Shown: one piece after another, positions 43,101 through 54,191 of the stretch
Position numbering within the stretch: position 1 is the first letter of the stretch
Layout of the letters: each line of letters starts with the position of its first letter
NCBI RefSeq assembly: GCF_964204645.1
Contig: NC_134028.1
Location: forward strand, 17,165,263 to 17,229,262
Direction: 5' to 3'
DNA length: 64,000 nt
From: Tubulanus polymorphus
Lineage: Eukaryota > Nemertea > Palaeonemertea > Tubulaniformes > Tubulanidae
Notes under the pieces: model-generated
Told to the model about the DNA's origin: nothing
The model's input: the letters and a program-made list of their open reading frames with translations, nothing else
Database searches by the model: none
Program-made: the position numbers and the translations under genes

Positions 43101-46100
43101 TTATTTTTGTTTTGTCGCCCGGGATAATTCTTCTTTTTGGTTTTGTCGCCCGCAACAATTCATTATTTTGGTTTTATATTTTGTTTAGTTGCCCGCGACA
43201 ATTTTTTTTTGGTTTTGTCGCCCACGACAATTCAATATTTTGGTTTTATCGCCCGCGATAATTCATTATTTTGGTTTTGTCGCCTGCGACAATTCAATAT
43301 TTTGGTTTTATCGCCCGCGACAATTCATTACTTTAGTTTTATCTCCAGCGACAATTCATTATTTTGGTTTTGTCGCCCGGGATAATTCTTCTTTTTGGTT
43401 TTGTCGCCCGCAACAATTCATTATTTTGGTTTTATATTTTGTTTAGTTGCCCGCGACAATTCAATATTTTGGTTTTGTCGCCTGCGACAATTCAATATTT
43501 TGGTTTTATCGCCCGCGACAATTCATTACTTTAGTTTTATCTCCAGCGACAATTCATTATTTTGGTTTTGTCGCCCGGGATAATTCTTCTTTTTGGTTTT
43601 GTCGCCCGCAACAATTCATTATTTTGGTTTTATATTTTGTTTAGTTGCCCGCGACAATTTTTTTTTGGTTTTGTCGCCCACGACAATTCAATATTTTGGT
43701 TTTATCGCCCGCGATAATTCATTATTTTGGTTTTATCGCCCGCGACAATTCATTATTTTGGTTTTATCGCCCGCGACAATAGCGACAATTCAAGATTTTG
43801 GTTTTATCGCCCACGACAATTCAATATTTTGGTTTTATCGCCCGCGATAATTCATTATTTTGGTTTTATCGCCCGCGACAATTCATTATTTTGGTTTTAT
43901 CGCCCGCGACAATTCATTATTTTGGTTTTGTCGCACGTGACAATAGCGACAATTCAAGATTTTGGTTTTATTGCCCGCGACAATTCATTTTTTGGATTTG
44001 TCGCCCACGACAATTCAATATTTTGGTTTTATCGCCCGCGACAATTCATTATTTTGGTTTTATCGCCCGCGACAATTCATTATTTTGGTTTTGTCGCCCC
44101 GACAATTCTTTTTTTCGGTTTTGTCGCCGGCGACAATTCATTAGTCTGGTTTTGTCGCCCGCGACAATTCATTATTTCGGTTTTATCGCCCGCGACAATT
44201 CATTATTTCGGTTTTATCGCCCGCGACAATTCATTAATTTGGTTTTGTCACCCGCGACAATTCAATATTTTGGTTTTATCGCCCGCGACAATTCATTATT
44301 TTGGTTTTATCGCCCGCGACAATTCAATATTTTGGTTTTATCGCCCGCGACAATTCATTACTTTAGTTTTATCTCCAGCGACAATTCATTATTTTGGTTT
44401 TGTCGCCCGGGACAATTCTTCTTTTTGGTTTTGTCGCCCGCAACAATTCATTATTTTGGTTTTATATTTTGTTTTAGTTGCCCGCGACAATTTTTTTTTT
44501 GGTTTTGTCGCCCACGACAATTCAATATTTTGGTTTTATCGCCCGCGATAATTCATTATTTTGGTTTTATCGCCCGCGACAATTCATTATTTTGGTTTTA
44601 TCGCCCGCGACAATTCATTATTTTGGTTTTGTCACCCGAGACAATTCATCATTTTGGTTTTATCGCCCGCGACAATTCATTATTTTGGTTTTGTCGCCCG
44701 CGACAATTCACCATTTTGGTTTTGTCGCCCACGACAATTCATTATTTTGGTTTTGTCGCCCGGGATAATTCTTCTTTTTGGTTTTGTCGCCCGCAACAAT
44801 TCATTATTTTGGTTTTATATTTTGTTTAGTTGCCCGCGACAATTTTTTTTTGGTTTTGTCGCCCACGACAATTCATTATTTTAGTTTTATCGCCCGCGAC
44901 AATTCAATATTTTGGTTTTATCACCCGCGACAATTCATTATTTTAGTTTTATCGCCCGCGACAATTCAATATTTTGGTTTTGTCGCCTGCGACAATTCAA
45001 TATTTTGGTTTTGTCGCCCGGGACAATTCTTCTTTTTGGTTTTGTCGCCCGCAACAATTCATTATTTTGGTTTTATATTTTGTTTTAGTTGCCCGCGACA
45101 ATTTTTTTTTTGGTTTTGTCACCCGCGACAATTCATTATTTTGGTTTTATCGCCCGCGACAATTCATTATTTTGGTTTTGTCGCCCCGACAATTCTTTTT
45201 TTTGGTTTTGTCGCCCGCGACAATTCATTATTTTAGTTTTATCGCCCGCGACAATTCAATATTTTGGTTTTATCACCCGCGACAATTCATTACTTTAGTT
45301 TTATCTCCAGCGACAATTCATTATTTTGGTTTTGTCGCCCGGGATAATTCTTCTTTTTGGTTTTGTCGCCCGCGACAATTCATTATTTTAGTTTTATCGC
45401 CCGCGACAATTCAATATTTTGGTTTTATCACCCGCGACAATTCATTACTTTAGTTTTATCTCCAGCGACAATTCAATATTTTGGTTTTGTCACCCGCGAC
45501 AATTCATTATTTTGGTTTTATCGCCCGCGACAATTCATTATTTTGGTTTTGTCGCCCCGACAATTCTTTTTTTTGGTTTTGTCGCCCGCGACAATTCATT
45601 ATTTTAGTTTTATCGCCCGCGACAATTCAATATTTTGGTTTTGTCGCCTGCGACAATTCAATATTTTGGTTTTATCGCCCGCGACAATTCATTACTTTAG
45701 TTTTATCTCCAGCGACAATTCATTATTTTTGTTTTGTCGCCCGGGATAATTCTTCTTTTTGGTTTTGTCGCCCGCAACAATTCATTATTTTGGTTTTATA
45801 TTTTGTTTAGTTGCCCGCGACAATTTTTTTTTGGTTTTGTCGCCCACGACAATTCAATATTTTGGTTTTATCGCCCGCGATAATTCATTATTTTGGTTTT
45901 GTCGCCTGCGACAATTCAATATTTTGGTTTTATCGCCCGCGACAATTCATTACTTTAGTTTTATCTCCAGCGACAATTCATTATTTTGGTTTTGTCGCCC
46001 GGGATAATTCTTCTTTTTGGTTTTGTCGCCCGCAACAATTCATTATTTTGGTTTTATATTTTGTTTAGTTGCCCGCGACAATTCAATATTTTGGTTTTGT

Positions 46101-49100
46101 CGCCTGCGACAATTCAATATTTTGGTTTTATCGCCCGCGACAATTCATTACTTTAGTTTTATCTCCAGCGACAATTCATTATTTTGGTTTTGTCGCCCGG
46201 GATAATTCTTCTTTTTGGTTTTGTCGCCCGCAACAATTCATTATTTTGGTTTTATATTTTGTTTAGTTGCCCGCGACAATTTTTTTTTGGTTTTGTCGCC
46301 CACGACAATTCAATATTTTGGTTTTATCGCCCGCGATAATTCATTATTTTGGTTTTATCGCCCGCGACAATTCATTATTTTGGTTTTATCGCCCGCGACA
46401 ATTCATTATTTTGGTTTTGTCGCACGCGACAATAGCGACAATTCAAGATTTTGGTTTTATCGCCCACGACAATTCAATATTTTGGTTTTATCGCCCGCGA
46501 TAATTCATTATTTTGGTTTTATCGCCCGCGACAATTCATTATTTTGGTTTTATCGCCCGCGACAATTCATTATTTTGGTTTTGTCGCACGTGACAATAGC
46601 GACAATTCAAGATTTTGGTTTTATTGCCCGCGACAATTCATTTTTTGGATTTGTCGCCCACGACAATTCATTATTTTGGTTTTATCGCCCGCGACAATTC
46701 ATTATTTTGGTTTTATCGCCCGCGACAATTCATTATTTTGGTTTTGTCGCCCCGACAATTCTTTTTTTCGGTTTTGTCGCCGGCGACAATTCATTAGTCT
46801 GGTTTTGTCGCCCGCGACAATTCATTATTTCGGTTTTATCGCCCGCGACAATTCATTATTTCGGTTTTATCGCCCGCGACAATTCATTAATTTGGTTTTG
46901 TCACCCGCGACAATTCAATATTTTGGTTTTATATTTTGTTTAGTTGCCCGCGACAATTTTTTTTTGGTTTTGTCGCCCACGACAATTCAATATTTTGGTT
47001 TTATCGCCCGCGATAATTCATTATTTTGGTTTTGTCGCCTGCGACAATTCAATATTTTGGTTTTATCGCCCGCGACAATTCATTACTTTAGTTTTATCTC
47101 CAGCGACAATTCATTATTTTGGTTTTGTCGCCCGGGATAATTCTTCTTTTTGGTTTTGTCGCCCGCAACAATTCATTATTTTGGTTTTATATTTTGTTTA
47201 GTTGCCCGCGACAATTCAATATTTTGGTTTTGTCGCCTGCGACAATTCAATATTTTGGTTTTATCGCCCGCGACAATTCATTACTTTAGTTTTATCTCCA
47301 GCGACAATTCATTATTTTGGTTTTGTCGCCCGGGATAATTCTTCTTTTTGGTTTTGTCGCCCGCAACAATTCATTATTTTGGTTTTATATTTTGTTTAGT
47401 TGCCCGCGACAATTTTTTTTTGGTTTTGTCGCCCACGACAATTCAATATTTTGGTTTTATCGCCCGCGATAATTCATTATTTTGGTTTTATCGCCCGCGA
47501 CAATTCATTATTTTGGTTTTATCGCCCGCGACAATTCATTATTTTGGTTTTGTCGCACGCGACAATAGCGACAATTCAAGATTTTGGTTTTATCGCCCAC
47601 GACAATTCAATATTTTGGTTTTATCGCCCGCGATAATTCATTATTTTGGTTTTATCGCCCGCGACAATTCATTATTTTGGTTTTATCGCCCGCGACAATT
47701 CATTATTTTGGTTTTGTCGCACGTGACAATAGCGACAATTCAAGATTTTGGTTTTATTGCCCGCGACAATTCATTTTTTGGATTTGTCGCCCACGACAAT
47801 TCAATATTTTGGTTTTATCGCCCGCGACAATTCATTATTTTGGTTTTATCGCCCGCGACAATTCATTATTTCGGTTTTGTCGCCCCGACAATTCTTTTTT
47901 TCGGTTTTGTCGCCGGCGACAATTCATTAGTCTGGTTTTGTCGCCCGCGACAATTCATTATTTCGGTTTTATCGCCCGCGACAATTCATTATTTCGGTTT
48001 TATCGCCCGCGACTATTCATTAATTTGGTTTTGTCACCCGCGACAATTCAATATTTTGGTTTTATCGCCCGCGACAATTCATTATTTTGGTTTTATCGCC
48101 CGCGACAATTCAATATTTTGGTTTTATCGCCCGCGACAATTCATTACTTTAGTTTTATCTCCAGCGACAATTCATTATTTTGGTTTTGTCGCCCGGGACA
48201 ATTCTTCTTTTTGGTTTTGTCGCCCGCAACAATTCATTATTTTGGTTTTATATTTTGTTTTAGTTGCCCGCGACAATTTTTTTTTTGGTTTTGTCGCCCA
48301 TGACAATTCAATATTTTGGTTTTATCGCCCGCGATAATTCATTATTTTGGTTTTATCGCCCGCGACAATTCATTATTTTGGTTTTATCGCCCGCGACAAT
48401 TCATTATTTTGGTTTTGTCACCCGAGACAATTCATCATTTTGGTTTTATCGCCCGCGACAATTCATTATTTTGGTTTTGTCGCCCGCGACAATTCACCAT
48501 TTTGGTTTTGTCGCCCACGACAATTCATAATTTTGGTTTTGTCGCCAGCGACAATTCACCATTTTGGTTTTGTCGCCCGCGACAATTCACCGTTTTGGTT
48601 TTGTCACCCGCGACAATTCATTATTTTGGTTTTATCGCCCGCGACAATTCATTATTTTGGTTTTGTCGCCCCGACAATTCTTTTTTTGGTTTTGTCGCCC
48701 GCGACAATTCATTATTTTAGTTTTATCGCCCGCGACAATTCAATATTTTGGTTTTATCACCCGCGACAATTCATTATTTTAGTTTTATCGCCCGCGACAA
48801 TTCAATATTTTGGTTTTGTCGCCTGCGACAATTCAATATTTTGGTTTTGTCGCCCGGGACAATTCTTCTTTTTGGTTTTGTCGCCCGCAACAATTCATTA
48901 TTTTGGTTTTATATTTTGTTTTAGTTGCCCGCGACAATTTTTTTTTTGGTTTTGTCACCCGCGACAATTCATTATTTTGGTTTTATCGCCCGCGACAATT
49001 CATTATTTTGGTTTTGTCGCCCCGACAATTCATTATTTTGGTTTTATATTTTGTTTTAGTTGCCCGCGACAATTTTTTTTTTGGTTTTGTCGCCCATGAC

Positions 49101-52100
49101 AATTCAATATTTTGGTTTTATCGCCCGCGACAATTTTTTTTTTGGTTTTGTCACCCGCGACAATTCATTATTTTGGTTTTATCTCCAGCGACAATTCATT
49201 ATTTTGGTTTTGTCGCCCGGGACAATTCTTCTTTTTGGTTTTGTCGCCCGCAACAATTCATTATTTTGGTTTTATATTTTGTTTTAGTTGCCCGCGACAA
49301 TTTTTTTTTTGGTTTTGTCGCCCATGACAATTCAATATTTTGGTTTTATCGCCCGCGATAATTCATTATTTTGGTTTTATCGCCCGCGACAATTCATTAT
49401 TTTGGTTTTATCGCCCGCGACAATTCATTATTTTGGTTTTGTCACCCGAGACAATTCATCATTTTGGTTTTATCGCCCGCGACAATTCATTATTTTGGTT
49501 TTGTCGCCCGCGACAATTCACCATTTTGGTTTTGTCGCCCACGACAATTCATAATTTTGGTTTTGTCGCCAGCGACAATTCACCATTTTGGTTTTGTCGC
49601 CCGCGACAATTCACCGTTTTGGTTTTGTCACCCGCGACAATTCATTATTTTGGTTTTATCGCCCGCGACAATTCATTATTTTGGTTTTGTCGCCCCGACA
49701 ATTCTTTTTTTGGTTTTGTCGCCCGCGACAATTCATTATTTTAGTTTTATCGCCCGCGACAATTCAATATTTTGGTTTTATCACCCGCGACAATTCATTA
49801 TTTTAGTTTTATCGCCCGCGACAATTCAATATTTTGGTTTTGTCGCCTGCGACAATTCAATATTTTGGTTTTGTCGCCCGGGACAATTCTTCTTTTTGGT
49901 TTTGTCGCCCGCAACAATTCATTATTTTGGTTTTATATTTTGTTTTAGTTGCCCGCGACAATTTTTTTTTTGGTTTTGTCACCCGCGACAATTCATTATT
50001 TTGGTTTTATCGCCCGCGACAATTCATTATTTTGGTTTTGTCGCCCCGACAATTCTTTTTTTTGGTTTTGTCGCCCGCGACAATTCATTATTTTAGTTTT
50101 ATCGCCCGCGACAATTCAATATTTTGGTTTTATCACCCGCGACAATTCATTACTTTAGTTTTATCTCCAGCGACAATTCATTATTTTGGTTTTGTCGCCC
50201 GGGATAATTCTTCTTTTTGGTTTTGTCGCCCGCAACAATTCATTATTTTGGTTTTATATTTTGTTTAGTTGCCCGCGACAATTTTTTTTTGGTTTTGTCG
50301 CCCACGACAATTCATTATTTTTGTTTTGTCGCACGCGACAATAGCGACAATTCAAGATTTTGGTTTTATCGCCCGCGACAATTCATTTTTTGGATTTGTC
50401 GCCCACGACAATTCAATATTTTGGTTTTATCGCCCGCGACAATTCATTATTTTGGTTTTATCGCCCGCGACAATTCATTATTTTGGTTTTGTCACCCGAG
50501 ACAATTCATCATTTTGGTTTTATCGCCCGCGACAATTCATTATTTTGGTTTTGTCCCCCGCGACAATTCACCATTTTGGTTTTGTCGCCTGGACAATTCA
50601 CCATTTTGGTTTTGTCGCCCGCGACGATTCATTATTTTGGTTTTGTCGCCCCCACAATTCTTTTTTTGGTTTTGTCGCCCGCGACAATTCACCGTTTTGG
50701 TTTTGTCACCCGCGACAATTCATTATTTTGGTTTTATCGCCCGCGACAATTCATTATTTTGGTTTTGTCGCCCCGACAATTCTTTTTTTTGGTTTTGTCG
50801 CCCGCGACAATTCATTATTTTAATTTTATCGCCCGCGACAATTCAATATTTTGGTTTTATCACCCGCGACAATTCATTATTTTAGTTTTATCGCCCGCGA
50901 CAATTCAATATTTTGGTTTTGTCGCCTGCGACAATTCAATATTTTGGTTTTATCGCCCGGGATAATTCTTCTTTTTGGTTTTGTCGCCCGCAACAATTCA
51001 TTATTTTGGTTTTATATTTTGTTTAGTTGCCCGCGACAATTTTTTTTTTGGTTTTGTCGCCCACGACAATTCATTATTTTTGTTTTGTCGCACGCGACAA
51101 TAGCGACAATTCATTACTTTAGTTTTATCTCCAGCGACAATTCATTATTTTGGTTTTGTCGCCCGGGATAATTCTTCTTTTTGGTTTTGTCGCCCGCAAC
51201 AATTCATTATTTTGGTTTTATATTTTGTTTAGTTGCCCGCGACAATTTTTTTTTGGTTTTGTCGCCCACGACAATTCATTATTTTTGTTTTGTCGCACGC
51301 GACAATAGCGACAATTCAAGATTTTGGTTTTATCGCCCGCGACAATTCATTTTTTGGATTTGTCGCCCACGACAATTCAATATTTTGGTTTTATCGCCCG
51401 CGACAATTCATTACTTTGGTTTTATCGCCTGCGACAATTCATTAATTTGGTTTTGTCACCCGCGACAAAACAATATTTTGATTTTGTCGCCCACGACAAT
51501 TCAATATTTTGGTTTTGTCACCCGCGACAATTCATTATTTTGGTTTTATCGCCCGCGACAATTCATTATTTTGGTTTTGTCGCCCCGACAATTCTTTTTT
51601 TTGGTTTTGTCGCCCGCGACAATTCATTATTTTAGTTTTATCGCCCGCGACAATTCAATATTTTGGTTTTGTCGCCTGCGACAATTCAATATTTTGGTTT
51701 TATCGCCCGCGACAATTCATTACTTTAGTTTTATCTCCAGCGACAATTCATTATTTTTGTTTTGTCGCCCGGGATAATTCTTCTTTTTGGTTTTGTCGCC
51801 CGCAACAATTCATTATTTTGGTTTTATATTTTGTTTAGTTGCCCGCAACAATTTTTTTTTGGTTTTGTCGCCCACAACAATTCAATATTTTGGTTTTATC
51901 GCCCGTGATAATTCATTATTTTGGTTTTGTCGCCTGCGACAATTCAATATTTTGGTTTTATCGCCCGCGACAATTCATTACTTTAGTTTTATCTCCAGCG
52001 ACAATTCATTATTTTGGTTTTGTCGCCCGGGATAATTCTTCTTTTTGGTTTTGTCGCCCGCAACAATTCATTATTTTGGTTTTATATTTTGTTTAGTTGC

Positions 52101-54191
52101 CCGCGACAATTCAATATTTTGGTTTTGTCGCCTGCGACAATTCAATATTTTGGTTTTATCGCCCGCGACAATTCATTACTTTAGTTTTATCTCCAGCGAC
52201 AATTCATTATTTTGGTTTTGTCGCCCGGGATAATTCTTCTTTTTGGTTTTGTCGCCCGCAACAATTCATTATTTTGGTTTTATATTTTGTTTAGTTGCCC
52301 GCGACAATTTTTTTTTGGTTTTGTCGCCCACGACAATTCAATATTTTGGTTTTATCACCCGCGATAATTCATTATTTTGGTTTTATCGCCCGCGACAATT
52401 CATTATTTTGGTTTTATCGCCTGCGACAATTCATTATTTTGGTTTTGTCGCACGCGACAATAGCGACAATTCAAGATTTAGGTTTTATCGCCCACGACAA
52501 TTCAATATTTTGGTTTTATCGCCCGCGATAATTCATTATTTTGGTTTTATCGCCCGCGACAATTCATTATTTTGGTTTTATCGCCCGCGACAATTCATTA
52601 TTTTGGTTTTGTCGCACGTGACAATAGCGACAATTCAAGATTTTGGTTTTATTGCCCGCGACAATTCATTTTTTGGATTTGTCGCCCACGACAATTCAAT
52701 ATTTTGGTTTTATCGCCCGCGACAATTCATTATTTTGGTTTTGTCGCCTGCGACAATTCAATATTTTGGTTTTATCGCCCGCGACAATTCATTACTTTAG
52801 TTTTATCTCCAGCGACAATTCATTATTTTGGTTTTGTCGCCCGGGATAATTCTTCTTTTTGGTTTTGTCGCCCGCAACAATTCATTATTTTGGTTTTATA
52901 TTTTGTTTAGTTGCCCGCAACAATTTTTTTTTGGTTTTGTCGCCCACGACAATTCAATATTTTGGTTTTATCGCCCGCGATAATTCATTATTTTGGTTTT
53001 ATCGCCCGCGACAATTCATTATTTTGGTTTTATCGCCCGTGACAATTCATTATTTTGGTTTTGTCACCCGAGACAATTCATCATTTTGGGTTTTATCGCT
53101 CGCGACAATTCATTATTTTGGTTTTGTCCCCCGCGACAATTCACCATTTTGGTTTTGTCACCCACGACAATTCATTATTTTGGTTTTGTCGCACGCGACA
53201 ATTCATTATTTTAGTTTTATCGCCCGCGACAATTCATTATTTTGGTTTTGTCGCACCGACAATTCTTTTTTTGGTTTTGTCGCCCGCGACAATTCATTAA
53301 TTTGGTTTTGTCGCCCGCGAAAATTCAATATTTTGGTTTTATCGCCCACGACAATTCACTACTTTGGTTTTATCGCCAGCGACAATTCATTATTTTGGTT
53401 TTGTCGACTGCGACAATTCTTCTTTTTGGTTTTGTCGCCCGCGACAATTCATTATTTTGGTTTTGTCGAACGCGACGATTCATTATTTTTGTTTTGTCGC
53501 CCGCGACAATTCACCATTTTGGTTTTGTCGCACGCGACAATAGCGACAATTCAAGATTTTGGTCTTATCGCCCGCGACAATTCATTTTTTGGATTTGTCG
53601 CCCACGACAATTCAATATTTTGGTTTTATCGCCCGCGACAATTCATTATTTAGGTTTTATCGCCCGCGACAATTCATTATTTTGGTTTTGTCGCACACGA
53701 CAATGGCGACAATTCAAGATTTTGGTTTTATCGCCCACGACAATTCAATATTTTGGTTTTATCGCCCGCGACAATTCATTATTTTGGTTTTGTCGCACAC
53801 GACAATGGCGACAATTCAAGATTTTGGTTTTATCGCCCACGACAATTCAATATTTTGGTTTTATCGCCCGCAACAATTCATTATTTTGGTTTTGTATTTT
53901 GTTTTTGTCGCCCGCGACAATTTTTTTTAATGGTTTTGTCGCCCGCGACAATTCAATATTTTGGTTTTATCGCCCGCGACAATTCATTATTTTGGTTTTG
54001 TCGCCCGCGACAATTCACCATTTTGGTTTTGTCACCCACGACAATTCATTATTTTGGTTTTATCGCCCGCGACAATTCATTATTTTAGTTTTATTGCCCG
54101 CGACAATTCATTATTTTGGTTTCGTCGCACCGACAATTCTTTTTTTGGTTTTGTCGCCCGCGACAATTCATTAATTTGGTTTTGTCGCCCG
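38315..54191 (+). repeat. Array subdomain 3: marker-free, cgggataattcttcttt-rich
   Basis: For almost 16 kb the marker cgttaattcattagtctgg is absent. The stretch is instead dense in three irregular variants that usually follow one another: ATCTCCAGCGAC, then cgggataattcttcttt, then a TATATTTTGTTTAGTTGCCCGC segment. Near-identical copies sit at offsets of 1416 bp (about 40895-41818 against 42311-43234), 2622 bp (43.1-43.8 kb against 45.7-46.4 kb), 1133 bp (46.0-46.9 kb against 47.15-48.05 kb) and 1024 bp (about 48.27-49.0 kb against 49.29-50.0 kb). The local higher-order unit is about 1.0-1.4 kb. Confidence 0.75.
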
